Part shown: positions 24,381-32,870 of the stretch, one piece after another | Numbering within the stretch: position 1 is the stretch's first letter | How the letters are laid out: each line of letters opens with the position of its first letter | Made by a program: the position numbers and the translations under genes | The notes under the pieces: generated by a model | Databases searched by the model: none | What the model saw: the letters and a program-made list of their open reading frames with translations, nothing else | Told to the model about the DNA's origin: nothing | Assembly (NCBI GenBank): GCA_034423015.1 | Contig: DAOUJG010000045.1 | Coordinates: forward strand, 83,875-147,874 | Length of the DNA stretch: 64,000 bases | DNA from: JAGWBJ01 sp034423015 | Lineage (GTDB): Bacteria; Chloroflexota; Dehalococcoidia; Lucifugimonadales; JAGWBF01 | Reading direction: 5' to 3'

Positions 24381-25703
24381 CTATCCGGAAGACCGCAACG
24401 CGGGCGGCAGAAGCCTCTCCCAGTCGGGCGTCAGCCCCCGGGACGTGGGCGGCAGAAGCAGGACCGAGACCAGTCCCGCGAGGCTCAGCACGGCGGACAG
24501 GGCCACCGCGCTGGCGAAGTCGCCCGTCAAGTCCCACAGGAACCCCCCTGCCAGCGGCCCCAGGGCCATGCCGACGCCGTTCCCCAGCATCTGCCAGCCG
24601 TACACCGTCCCTATGGGGGCGCCGCCGAAGTACTGGCGGTTGATGATGGGGAACGCGGGCACCTCGCCCCCCAAACCTATCCCGAAGAGCCCCGCGAAGA
24701 CGTAGAACGCCCACGGGTCCTGGTAGAAGAGCAGGAGCAGCGGCGGGAACGCCTGCAGCACGAAGCAGACCGTCAGCACGCTCTTGGTGCCGAAGCGGTC
24801 CGCCACTATCGGCACCAGGAACCGGGCGATCATGCTGAAGACCGTCAGGGTTATGTAAGCTCCCACCGCCATCTCCCGGGGCAGGCCCGCGTCCACGGCC
24901 ATGGCGATCATGAACACGATGAAGATGTTGTGGCCCATGCATCCCCAGAAGTGGATCCCTATCAGGTTCCAGAAGGCGCCGGTGCGCCGGGCCTGCCCGA
25001 AGAACACGCGTGTCCTTATCTTGGCGGTGTCGTCCGTCTGCAGCCTCTTCACGGGCTCCGTTTCCGGCGCGCCAAAGGGCCTCAGGCCTATCTCGGCCGG
25101 CTCGTTGTAGAAGGGCCGTATCAGCAGCAGCAAGACCGCCCCGCCTACTATGCCGGGCAGCCAGAACGTCTGCTTCAGGCCAAACTCGCTGATGAGGAAG
25201 GCCATCAGGGGGATTAGCAGAGCCGTCCCCATCACCTGGAACCCCTGCAGGCCGCCCATGGCCAGCCCCAGGTGCGTCCTGAACCAGACCGTGACGCCCG
25301 ACACCAGGGGCACCTGGAAGATGGCCATCGACGCGCCCAGCAGGAGGCCGAAGGAGAGGTAGAACTGCCAGAGGTGGGTCATGACGCCGGTGAGCAGCAT
25401 GCCCGCTACGAACAGGAGGGACCCCACGACCATCGTGCGCCGGACCCCGGACCTGTCGCCGACCCAGCCCATGACGGGACCCAGCAGCCCGGACACCAGC
25501 CACTGCAGGGTGAAGGCAAAGGCGATGGCGCCGTAGCTCCAGCCGAACCCGCCAGGCGCCTGGAGATGCGGTATGAGGGGAGTGGCGGCGAAGCGGATGG
25601 AGGAGCTGATCGTCCACATCACCCCGGCCAGCATCACCATGACCCACGAGTAGTGTATCCGCCACGGCCCAACGGAAAGCCGGGCTGGATTGACGTCGAT
25701 CAC
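24381..25703 (-). CDS. Major facilitator superfamily transporter
   Basis: A 440-residue integral membrane protein with about twelve hydrophobic helices in two six-helix bundles. It carries an MFS motif-A-like VMGWVGDRSGVRRTM between helices 2 and 3 and a related ADRFGTKSVL in the second half, and the helix 4-5 region has LGLAMGGLQGF. This matches oxalate/formate-antiporter-like or monocarboxylate-type MFS carriers, consistent with the organic-acid enzymes around it, but the substrate is not determined. Start is GTG at 25703 with a weak ribosome-binding site. It converges on the CapA gene with an 18-base gap. Confidence 0.9.
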   Translation of the reverse strand: MIDVNPARLSVGPWRIHYSWVMVMLAGVMWTISSSIRFAATPLIPHLQAPGGFGWSYGAIAFAFTLQWLVSGLLGPVMGWVGDRSGVRRTMVVGSLLFVAGMLLTGVMTHLWQFYLSFGLLLGASMAIFQVPLVSGVTVWFRTHLGLAMGGLQGFQVMGTALLIPLMAFLISEFGLKQTFWLPGIVGGAVLLLLIRPFYNEPAEIGLRPFGAPETEPVKRLQTDDTAKIRTRVFFGQARRTGAFWNLIGIHFWGCMGHNIFIVFMIAMAVDAGLPREMAVGAYITLTVFSMIARFLVPIVADRFGTKSVLTVCFVLQAFPPLLLLFYQDPWAFYVFAGLFGIGLGGEVPAFPIINRQYFGGAPIGTVYGWQMLGNGVGMALGPLAGGFLWDLTGDFASAVALSAVLSLAGLVSVLLLPPTSRGLTPDWERLLPPALRSSG

Positions 25704-25806
25704 GGCCCGGACGCCCCGCGAGCCGCTACCACACCCCTACCGTCCGCCCGGAAGAGCCCTGCTCGATCGGGCTCGTAGATGGGGCGTGCCCGTCGATGGG
25801 CAACCG

Positions 25807-26106
25807 CTATCCCTGGACCGGGACGGCCCGCGGCGCCGCCTCCTGGATAGCCGCGCTGGTCTCCCCCTGCCGGAGGGCAGACAGTATCGCCTGGGCAAGC
25901 TGCCGCGCCGACTCGGGGTCCAGCTCCACCGCTATCCTGGCGCCCAGGCCCTGCTCGGGATTGACGAAGTCGATGCTCAGGGCATGGTCCAGGGGCATCC
26001 GGTATGGATGGTCGTAGGACACGTTCGCCTGGCGCAGGGGGAACCACCCGTCGGCCCCCCTTCCGCAGCCCTGGATCTCCGTTTTCTCAACGATCATCGT
26101 ACACAT
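25807..26106 (-). CDS. Small conserved protein, DUF6295-like
   Basis: A 99-residue protein opening MCTMIVEKTEIQGCGRGADG and continuing WFPLRQANVSYDHPYRMPLDHALSIDFVN. It resembles DUF6295 as I recall it, a small actinobacterial/Chloroflexota family with no known function. I place the start at 26106, where GGAGAG lies seven bases upstream, not the ATG 15 bases earlier. The C-terminal half, with ELDPESARQLAQAILSALRQGE, looks helical. It is 57 bases downstream of the dienelactone hydrolase on the same strand. Confidence 0.6.
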   Translation of the reverse strand: MCTMIVEKTEIQGCGRGADGWFPLRQANVSYDHPYRMPLDHALSIDFVNPEQGLGARIAVELDPESARQLAQAILSALRQGETSAAIQEAAPRAVPVQG

Positions 26107-26163
26107 GAAGCGCCTCTCCAATCGGCCTGTTCCGATGCTGCCCCATCGCCGCCCGGCAACGGG

Positions 26164-26919
26164 CTATGACAGGTGCTTCCGCAGGAAGGCGAACAGCTTT
26201 TCCCAACCGTCCACCGCCTGCTCCTGCCTGTACATGGCCCTGTCGTAGTAGAAGAACCCGTGGCCGGCGTTGGGGTACATGTGGAACTCATAGGTCTTGT
26301 TGTGCTTCTTCAGCTCCTCCTCGTGCTGCTCTACCTGGTCGGGCGGAGGGCTGGTGTCGTCCTGCCCGAAGAGCCCCAATAGCGGGCAGGACAGGTCCTT
26401 GGTGTACTCGATGGGGGCGACGGGCTGCTTGGGCGTCAGCTCGTCCTTGGACATGACCACCCTGCCGCCCCAGCAGTCCACCGCCGCGTCGAAGCCCTCC
26501 ACCCGGCACGCCGCCAGGTACGTCTGCCTGCCCCCGGAGCACGTGCCGAACACGCCCACCTTGCCGCTGCTGTAGGGCAGCGAGCGCAGGAACCTCATGG
26601 AGCCCTCCAGGTCTCCCAATACCTGGTCGTCGGCAACGCCCCCGTCGGCCCGGACCTTGGCGGTCACGTCCTCCGGCGTTCCATGCCCCGCCCGGTAGTA
26701 GAGGTTGGGAGAGATGGCGACGTAGCCGTGATGGGCGAACTTGCGAGTGAACTCCCGGTACAGCTCGTCCCAGCCCGGCGCGTGGTGGGTCAGCACGACC
26801 CCGGGGAAGGGGCCGGTGCCCAGGGGGCGGGCCAGGTAGGCGTTGATCACGTCGCCGTTATGGCCCTGGACGCCGACGGTCTCGGCAAGCATACCCTCGT
26901 ACATGTCCGTCGTGTACAC
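26164..26919 (-). CDS. Dienelactone hydrolase family protein
   Basis: About 251 residues, alpha/beta-hydrolase of the DLH class. The nucleophile is Cys in GTCSGGRQ (about residue 127), with Asp in FGQDDTSPP (about 187) and His in NAGHGF (about 220) completing the triad. DLH opens the lactone ring of dienelactone from chlorocatechol breakdown; many relatives hydrolyse other lactones or esters. I favour the GTG at 26919, which has GAGGT five bases upstream; an ATG at 26904 is the alternative. The histidine-aspartate-rich loop around residue 185 is typical. Confidence 0.85.
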   Translation of the reverse strand: MYTTDMYEGMLAETVGVQGHNGDVINAYLARPLGTGPFPGVVLTHHAPGWDELYREFTRKFAHHGYVAISPNLYYRAGHGTPEDVTAKVRADGGVADDQVLGDLEGSMRFLRSLPYSSGKVGVFGTCSGGRQTYLAACRVEGFDAAVDCWGGRVVMSKDELTPKQPVAPIEYTKDLSCPLLGLFGQDDTSPPPDQVEQHEEELKKHNKTYEFHMYPNAGHGFFYYDRAMYRQEQAVDGWEKLFAFLRKHLS

Positions 26920-27055
26920 TTCGCACCTCGTTGCCTTTCCGGCCAGGCCCTGCCGCCCGGCGTCACGTGGCCCCACTGTACCCGGCAGGCAGGGGCCTGT
27001 CAACGAGCGTCTTCTGGGTTCCTGCTCGGGGGTTTCCTGATGCACCCGTTTCAGA

Positions 27056-27061
27056 TACAAT
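27056..27061 (+). promoter_or_regulatory. Candidate -10 box for tRNA-Thr
   Basis: TACAAT lies 12 bases upstream of the tRNA 5' end. The -35 region (TTTCCT at 27033-27038) is poor. Confidence 0.35.
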
Positions 27062-27073
27062 TCCAGTATGGTG

Positions 27074-27148
27074 GCCGGCGTAGCTCAGTGGTAGAGCAGC
27101 GGTTTCGTAAACCGCAGGTCAAGGGTTCGAATCCCCTCGCCGGCTCCA
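27074..27148 (+). tRNA. tRNA-Thr (anticodon CGT)
   Basis: A complete cloverleaf: acceptor GCCGGCG/CGCCGGC (27074-27080 with 27138-27144), D arm GCTC...GAGC, anticodon stem GCGGT/ACCGC around loop TTCGTAA with CGT at the anticodon, and T arm with GGTTCGAATCC. The discriminator base T and an encoded CCA end follow. CGT reads the ACG threonine codon. Confidence 0.95.
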
Positions 27149-27193
27149 GCTCGAGGCATAATCCGGGGCCCCGGGAGCTGGGAGTCGGTTCAC

Positions 27194-29155
27194 GTGGACG
27201 CAGAAAAGCCCGTGGGTGTCGAAACGGATAGCCTTAGCCCGACAGCCGGCGTACCGGCAACGGACCGGCCCCTCGGCCGGGAAGCCGCGGACGGCGTCCT
27301 TCGGAGTGACCCGAGGCAAGCCCTGCGGGCGGAGCGGTGGCTGGCCGAAGAGAACCGGGTGATCGCGGAGATCGGCCGGATCGTCGCCTCCGACCTGCAC
27401 ATAGAGCAAGTCTACCAGCGTTTCGCCGAAGAGGTGGGACGGCTGATCCCCTTCGACAGGCTGGCCATCGGGCTCACCAACGCCCTGATAGACATCCCGG
27501 AAAACGCCAATAAGGTGGCCTATTCGGCGGGGCTCATGGCCCACAGGCAGCCGGGCGACCTGGTCCCTTTGGAGGGCTCGGTGGTCTCCGCCGCCATCCA
27601 CTTCCGGTCGACCCAGCTCTTCTCCACCGAGTGCGAGGATGAGGTGGCCCGCCTCTTCCCGGGCAACCTGCCCGCGTTCAGGGCCGGCATAAGGACCCTG
27701 CTGGTGGTGCCCCTCATCCACAACGACCAGGTCATCGGCAGCCTCAACTTCACCTCCACCAGCGTCGACGCCTACGTGGCGGAGCACGTCCGCATGGCGA
27801 AGAACGTGGCCGCCCACATCACCGGGGCCATCGCCAACGCCCTGCTCTACGCCAGGCTGGAGGAGAGGGACCGGGAGCTCGAGGCGTTGGCGGAGATCGG
27901 GCGCATCCTCGGCTCCAACCTGGACATCGACGAGGTGTACGAGGGGTTCGCCCAGGAGGTCCGCAAGCTGGTCTCCTGCGACAGGCTGGCCATTACCCTC
28001 ACCGGCGAGCTTGCGGACGTGGAAGAGGGCTACTACCGCAGGGTCTACGCCACCGGCCTCCAGGAGTCCCGACCCCAGGGTGAGGTCGTCCCCCTGGCAG
28101 GGTCCGTGATAGAGGCCGCCACACGATCTGGCGCGCCTGCCCTCTTCACGGCGGAGACCGAGGAGGAGGTCGCCCGACGGTTCCCAGGCAACGTGAACCT
28201 CTTCCGATCGGGCATCCGCACCTTCCTCAACGCCCCCCTGACCTTCGACGGGCGCGTGATAGGCACCCTGAACTTCTCGTCCACCACTCCAGGGGCCTAC
28301 TCGGCCAGGGAGGTGGACCTGGCCCAGCGGCTCACCGTCCAGATATCGGGAGTCGTCGCCAACGCCCAGCTCCATCGACAGGTGGTGGAAACATCCGAAG
28401 CCCTGGAACGGAACGCCAGGGAGCTGGAGCGGTCCAATTCGGACCTGGCCGAGTTCGCCTACGTGGCCTCCCACGACCTGCAGACTCCCCTGCGCTCCAT
28501 CGTGGGGTTCTCCGGGTTCCTGACCAAAGAGTACGGGGACAAGCTGGACGAGGAGGGGCACGACTACATCCGGAGGCTGTCCAACGCCGCCGGCAGGATG
28601 AAGACCCTGATCGACGACCTGCTGGCCTACTCCCGTGTTGGAAGGGATGTGACAGAGGAGGAGACTGACTCCCAGGCCGTGTTCGACGACGAGATGGAGA
28701 CCCTCCAGCTCACCATCGAGGAAGCCGGCGGCGTCGTGACCCACGATCCCCTGCCCAGGCTGAGAATGGACTCGTCCCTGTTCCGGCAGGTCATCCGGAA
28801 CCTGACGGGGAACGCCATCAAGTACCGGGGCGACGAGTCGCCCAGGGTCCACGTATCGGCCCAAAGGGAGCCCGCAGAGTGGGTCTTCTCCGTCCGGGAC
28901 AACGGCATCGGCATCGACCCCCAGTACTCGGAACGCATATTCGGCGTGTTCCAGAGGCTCCACTCCAGGGACGAGTACTCGGGGACGGGCATCGGGCTGG
29001 CCATCTGCAAGAAGGCCGCCCAACGGCTGGGGGGGCGCATCTGGGTCGAGTCCCATGTCGGCCGGGGCTCGGTCTTCTACTTCACGGTCCCCCAGGACGA
29101 GGACCATCTCCAAGGGGCGGCGGCGCCCGAAGATAGAGAGAGGCAGATAGCGTAG
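27194..29155 (+). CDS. GAF-GAF sensor histidine kinase
   Basis: A 653-residue soluble kinase. Two tandem GAF domains (about residues 55-215 and 230-395) are clearly related to each other (FDRLAIGLTN versus CDRLAITLTG) and are followed by a HisKA dimer with phosphoacceptor His427 in ASHDLQTPLR. The HATPase domain has N box RNLTGNAIKYRG, DNGIGID and GTGIGLAIC. No membrane segment or PHY domain is present, so it senses a cytoplasmic signal. Start is GTG at 27194. It is two bases from a single-domain response regulator, its most likely partner. The HisKA type resembles that of cyanobacterial phytochromes. Confidence 0.9.
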   Translation: MDAEKPVGVETDSLSPTAGVPATDRPLGREAADGVLRSDPRQALRAERWLAEENRVIAEIGRIVASDLHIEQVYQRFAEEVGRLIPFDRLAIGLTNALIDIPENANKVAYSAGLMAHRQPGDLVPLEGSVVSAAIHFRSTQLFSTECEDEVARLFPGNLPAFRAGIRTLLVVPLIHNDQVIGSLNFTSTSVDAYVAEHVRMAKNVAAHITGAIANALLYARLEERDRELEALAEIGRILGSNLDIDEVYEGFAQEVRKLVSCDRLAITLTGELADVEEGYYRRVYATGLQESRPQGEVVPLAGSVIEAATRSGAPALFTAETEEEVARRFPGNVNLFRSGIRTFLNAPLTFDGRVIGTLNFSSTTPGAYSAREVDLAQRLTVQISGVVANAQLHRQVVETSEALERNARELERSNSDLAEFAYVASHDLQTPLRSIVGFSGFLTKEYGDKLDEEGHDYIRRLSNAAGRMKTLIDDLLAYSRVGRDVTEEETDSQAVFDDEMETLQLTIEEAGGVVTHDPLPRLRMDSSLFRQVIRNLTGNAIKYRGDESPRVHVSAQREPAEWVFSVRDNGIGIDPQYSERIFGVFQRLHSRDEYSGTGIGLAICKKAAQRLGGRIWVESHVGRGSVFYFTVPQDEDHLQGAAAPEDRERQIA

Positions 29156-29157
29156 GC

Positions 29158-29610
29158 ATGTCCACGGGCGGCATACCCATCGAGATACTGCTGGTGGAGG
29201 ACGACCCCGACGACGTGCTCCTGACCAGAAAGGCCCTGGACGAAGGCAGGATGCTCAACAACCTGCACGTGGTCCGGGACGGCGTCGAGGCCATGGAATT
29301 CCTGTACCAGAGGGGGCAGTACTCCGACGCCCCTCGTCCCGGTATCGTCCTGCTGGACCTCAACATGCCCAGGAAGGACGGCAGGGAGGTGCTAGCCGAG
29401 GTCAAGTCCGACGAGCATCTCAAGTCCATACCCATCATCGTGCTGACCACATCCGAGGCCGAGCAGGACATACTGAAGAGCTACAACCTCCATGCCAATG
29501 CCTACGTGCCCAAGCCCGTGGACCCCGACGAGTTCGTCAGGGTGATACGGAGCTTCGACACCTTCTGGCTGAGCGTCGTCAAGCTGCCCTGCCCCGGGGA
29601 GGCCGGCTGA
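29158..29610 (+). CDS. Single-domain response regulator RR1 (Rcp1-like)
   Basis: A 150-residue receiver without an output domain. The acidic pocket is in LLVEDDPDD, phosphoacceptor Asp67 in VLLDLNMPRKDG, Thr97 in VLTTSE and Lys119 in VPKPVD. The long beta4-alpha4 region matches Rcp1-type regulators that serve cyanobacterial phytochromes. It lies between two histidine kinases, two bases after the first and one base before the second, so it should be translationally coupled to both. Confidence 0.9.
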   Translation: MSTGGIPIEILLVEDDPDDVLLTRKALDEGRMLNNLHVVRDGVEAMEFLYQRGQYSDAPRPGIVLLDLNMPRKDGREVLAEVKSDEHLKSIPIIVLTTSEAEQDILKSYNLHANAYVPKPVDPDEFVRVIRSFDTFWLSVVKLPCPGEAG

Positions 29611-29611
29611 A

Positions 29612-31222
29612 ATGGTGGTCAAGGTCCTGCTGATAGAGGACAACCCCGACGACGCCCTGTTCATGCGGCGGGCGTTGCGGGACGCCGTGGTCGGCTCGTT
29701 CCGGGTGGCCCACGCCGACCGGCTGTCCTCGGGGTTCGAGCTTCTGGAAGCCGAAGACTTCGATGTGCTGCTTCTGGACCTGTCCCTGCCGGACAGCTCG
29801 GCGGCGGACACCTTCCACCGGGTCCACGAACGGGTGCCCAACGTGCCCATACTGGTGCTCACGGGCCTGGACGACGAGACCGTGGGCGCCGAGCTGGTGC
29901 GCCAAGGCGGGCAGGACTATCTGGTGAAGGGCCAGGTGGACGAACACCTTCTTGGCCGTTCGATCAACTACGCCATCGAGCGGCACCGCATACAGCAGCA
30001 GATATCGAACCTGGCCGCGGAAAACATGGTGATGGCTCGCATAGGGCAGCTCATCAGCTCGACCCTCGATATTCAGGATGTCTACGAGAGCTTCTCCGTG
30101 GAGGCGGCGAAGGTTATCGCCTTTGACCGGATAATCATCGTGGTCGTAGACCAGGAAGAGGGCGTGGCGCCCATCGAGTACAAGTCGGGGGGCGCCGACG
30201 TGCCGGGTCGGGAGACGGGCGACGTGCTGACCTTCCCCGGGTCCCTGGCCGAGGCCGCTACCAGGCGCCGGCAGGCCCTGATTGTCCAGGGCATCGAGCC
30301 TGAGGAGCTGATGGCCCGCTTTCCCGGCCTCTCCCCCAGCGTCAGGGCCGGGTTTCGCTCCTTCCTCTCCGTCCCACTCATGGCCAAGGGCGAGGTGGTG
30401 GCGGTGATGAACCTGGCGTCCATGTCCGACGGCGCCTACTCCGACAGGGACCTGAGGCTGGGCACCAGGATAGGGGAGCAGATCGCTGGGGCCATCGCGA
30501 ACACCCAGCTCTACGCCCAGCAAGTAAGGGCCGAAGAGGAGCTGGCCCGCTCCAACGTGGAGCTGGAGCAGTTCGCCTCCGCCGCCTCCCACGACCTTCA
30601 GGAGCCCCTGAGGATGATCACGAGCTACATACAGATCCTGACCGAGGACTACGGGGACCGGCTGGACGGGGACGCAGACCGGTACGTCGGCTACATCGTA
30701 GACGGCGCCACCCGCATGAAGGCCCTCATAGACGATCTCCTGGCCTACTCGCGGATCGGAAACGAGCCTGTCCCACTGGAGCCGGTGGACTGCAATGCGG
30801 TGCTGGAGCTGGTGCTCGGAGACCTGGCGGGAGCCATCGAGGACGTCAGCGCCAGGGTGACCCACGACCCCCTCCCCCAGGTGATGGGAGACGGCACCCA
30901 GCTGGCCCAGGTCTTTCAGAACCTGATCAGCAACGGGATCAAGTTTCGGGGAGAGGCCCTGCCCCACGTCCACGTGTCCACCACGCGGATGGAAGGCGAT
31001 TGGGTCTTCTCGGTCCGGGACAACGGCATCGGCATCGATCCGAGCCACTACGAGCGCATATTCCAGATGTTCCAACGCCTTCACCACAGGTCCGAATACC
31101 CCGGGACGGGCATCGGCCTTGCCCTGTGCAGCAAGGTGGTGCAGCGTCACGGGGGCAGGATCTGGGTGGAGTCGGAGCCCGGCGCCGGATCGGCTTTCCG
31201 ATTCACGATTCCGGTGCCATGA
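29612..31222 (+). CDS. Receiver-GAF hybrid histidine kinase
   Basis: A 536-residue kinase: N-terminal receiver (1-125) with Asp56 in LLLDLSLPD, a GAF domain (about 150-310), then HisKA with His327 in ASHDLQEPLR and a HATPase with FQNLISNGIKFRG, DNGIGID and GTGIGLALC. The order receiver first, kinase second means its activity can be tuned by phosphorylation from another kinase; the natural donor is the GAF-GAF kinase two genes upstream. It has no transmembrane segment. Its kinase core is a paralog of the upstream kinase's core (identical DNGIGID and similar H boxes). Confidence 0.9.
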   Translation: MVVKVLLIEDNPDDALFMRRALRDAVVGSFRVAHADRLSSGFELLEAEDFDVLLLDLSLPDSSAADTFHRVHERVPNVPILVLTGLDDETVGAELVRQGGQDYLVKGQVDEHLLGRSINYAIERHRIQQQISNLAAENMVMARIGQLISSTLDIQDVYESFSVEAAKVIAFDRIIIVVVDQEEGVAPIEYKSGGADVPGRETGDVLTFPGSLAEAATRRRQALIVQGIEPEELMARFPGLSPSVRAGFRSFLSVPLMAKGEVVAVMNLASMSDGAYSDRDLRLGTRIGEQIAGAIANTQLYAQQVRAEEELARSNVELEQFASAASHDLQEPLRMITSYIQILTEDYGDRLDGDADRYVGYIVDGATRMKALIDDLLAYSRIGNEPVPLEPVDCNAVLELVLGDLAGAIEDVSARVTHDPLPQVMGDGTQLAQVFQNLISNGIKFRGEALPHVHVSTTRMEGDWVFSVRDNGIGIDPSHYERIFQMFQRLHHRSEYPGTGIGLALCSKVVQRHGGRIWVESEPGAGSAFRFTIPVP

Positions 31223-31367
31223 CGGAAACGGCTTTGGAGGCCGGGGAGGGGGCGAATATGAGATGAGAGGCGACCGGACGCCGGACCAAGTCCGCTATCG
31301 ACCCCGGATGTAGCCGACCGAGCCAACGGAGCCAATGGGACACAGCATCGTGGAGGGAGGTTTCAAA

Positions 31368-31787
31368 ATGACGTTAGGAACGCCCGAGAGGCCAATCGAG
31401 GTCCTCATAGTGGAGGACAACCCGGCGGACGTCGAGCTGACCCAGCGAGCCCTTGGGAACGCTCCCTATGACCACAACGTGACGGTTGCCGAGGACGGAG
31501 AGGTGGCGATCGCGATGCTGCGAAACGAGGGCGAGCACGCCAACGTGCCCCGCCCCGACGCCATCTTCCTGGACCTCAAGATGCCCAACAAGGACGGCTG
31601 GGGAGTGCTCAAGGACATCAACGAAGACCCCAACCTGAAGGGGATCCCCGTCATGTTGCTGACGACCCTTCAGGCGGAGTCAACCCAGCTCGCCGAGTCG
31701 GGCATCCATCCCAGCCGCTACTGCCGCAAGCCTCCAGACCGGATTCGCATCAAGGCCTTCCTGGAGAGCGTCATACGCACCAGCTAA
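31368..31787 (+). CDS. Single-domain response regulator RR2
   Basis: A 139-residue receiver with Asp69 in IFLDLKMPNKDG, Thr100 in LLTT and Lys121 in RYCRKPPD; it has no output domain. I start it at 31368, where GGAGG lies seven bases upstream, not at the earlier in-frame ATG. It opens MTLGTPERPIEVLIVEDNP, almost the same as RR3 at 32871 (MTLGTAERPVKVLIVEDNP), and both share GIHPSRYC-x-KP. RR2 and RR3 flank the cytidylate-kinase-like gene. Confidence 0.88.
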   Translation: MTLGTPERPIEVLIVEDNPADVELTQRALGNAPYDHNVTVAEDGEVAIAMLRNEGEHANVPRPDAIFLDLKMPNKDGWGVLKDINEDPNLKGIPVMLLTTLQAESTQLAESGIHPSRYCRKPPDRIRIKAFLESVIRTS

Positions 31788-31902
31788 GTCCCCCGTGCGA
31801 GTTGTGCCGGAGCCGGGCTTCCTTACGGAAGGGGCAATTCCGGCGAGGTAAGTACGGTTCCGGCCAGGAAGAGGGTCCTCGAACGTCCGCAGCTTCCGGG
31901 AG

Positions 31903-31951
31903 TAGTCAGCCGGGGGTAATCAGCCGGGGGTAATCAGCCGGGGGTAATCAG
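31903..31951 (+). repeat. 14-bp tandem repeat (TAATCAGCCGGGGG) upstream of the kinase-like gene
   Basis: Three units (31903-31916, 31917-31930, 31931-31944; the first is TAGTCAG...) and a partial fourth (31945-31951) end just before the GGAGG site of the gene at 31961. The upstream gap also holds a nested hairpin (GCCGGA/TCCGGC around CTTCC/GGAAG, 31806-31844). Confidence 0.85.
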
Positions 31952-31960
31952 GAGGAAGAA

Positions 31961-32680
31961 ATGCCTGTAGTAACCGTGGAAGGCCCAATAGGGGCTGGGG
32001 CGCCCGAGGTCGGCGTCATCGTGTCCAAGCTGCTGGACGCCGACTACGTGGACCGCGCCATACTCGCCGACGCCGCCAGGACCATGGGCACCACCGTGCA
32101 GGTCCTGGAGATCAAGCACGGTCGGATCCCCCTGAGGGCCCGTATTGCCCAGTTCTTGCAGACCATGCTGGAGCGCTCCGCAATGTCCAGCGGCGCCGGG
32201 GAGCCCTACGCCTTCTACAACGTGGACTACGTTCTCGGCGAGGACTACACCGATCTGGCCCAGGAGCCCTTGACCGCGGCCCAACGGCTGAACGACGAGC
32301 ATTTCATCGAGGCGACCGGCTCGGTCATAAGGGACCTGGCAGCCGGAGGCAACGTGGTCATCATCGGGCGAGGTTCCACCATGTTCCTCAAGGACTTCCC
32401 CGGAGTGCTCCACGTCGGCCTGGTCGCCCCGTTGGAAGTGCGGATAAGGAACATCCAGGAGAGGGAGCACCTCAGCCTTGAGGAGGCCGAGGAGCATGCC
32501 GACAACATGGAGAGGGCCAGGGTCGCCTATTTCAGAAAGTTCTTCAAAGTGGACCCCAACGATCCGACCCTCTACAACATCGTGCTGAACATGGCCCACG
32601 TCGGGGCCGACACCTTAGCGGAGATCATTGCTCACTCGGCTACCGACCTGGCCCGCGCGGACGTCGTCTCGCAGACCTAA
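31961..32680 (+). CDS. Cytidylate-kinase-like family protein, altered P-loop
   Basis: A 239-residue protein of the cytidylate-kinase-like group (COG/Pfam Cytidylate_kin2 type): N-terminal VVTVEGPIGAGAPEVG, a central VIIGRGSTMFL and the LIRNIQERE-like arm VRIRNIQEREHLS, followed by the DNMERARVAYFRKFF lid helix and VLNMAHVG. The P-loop is degenerate: the family usually has GSGGREIG, and here GAGAPEVG lacks the basic residue. Nucleotide kinase activity is therefore doubtful. The gene sits between two near-identical response regulators, suggesting a regulatory role. Confidence 0.75.
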   Translation: MPVVTVEGPIGAGAPEVGVIVSKLLDADYVDRAILADAARTMGTTVQVLEIKHGRIPLRARIAQFLQTMLERSAMSSGAGEPYAFYNVDYVLGEDYTDLAQEPLTAAQRLNDEHFIEATGSVIRDLAAGGNVVIIGRGSTMFLKDFPGVLHVGLVAPLEVRIRNIQEREHLSLEEAEEHADNMERARVAYFRKFFKVDPNDPTLYNIVLNMAHVGADTLAEIIAHSATDLARADVVSQT

Positions 32681-32795
32681 GGAATGGTCTGAACAAGTAC
32701 GCTGACCGTCCACCGGTGGGTGGACATTCCTTGCTCCCGCGCAGCGCGGGATGGGAGGGTGGGCTCGATAACCCAGGAGGCGCCTGGGTTGTCCA
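32681..32795 (+). repeat. Hairpin-rich dispersed element, copy B
   Basis: The element begins one base after the stop of the kinase-like gene. GGAATG (32681-32686) and CATTCC are exact inverted ends of the first hairpin, CCCGCGC-A-GCGCGGG the second, and AACCCAGG-AGGCG-CCTGGGTT the third. It matches copy A at 20565. Confidence 0.75.
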
Positions 32796-32870
32796 GAGCA
32801 TCCCTGGGGAACGGCAACGAGCCGGCGGCACTCACCCGGCCGGCGGTAGATTGGGCGGAGGAACTGTTGT

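Noticed and set aside
27119..29113. A long minus-strand open frame over the GAF-GAF kinase
   Set aside because: It mirrors the kinase frame and even overlaps the tRNA; the plus-strand kinase has clear H, N and G boxes.
27194..29155. Phytochrome
   Set aside because: It resembles cyanobacterial phytochrome kinases in its HisKA domain, but there is no PAS-GAF-PHY order and no bilin-binding Cys context.
29579..31150. A long minus-strand open frame over the hybrid kinase
   Set aside because: Shadow of the receiver-GAF kinase; no family motif is visible and there is no promoter or ribosome-binding site.
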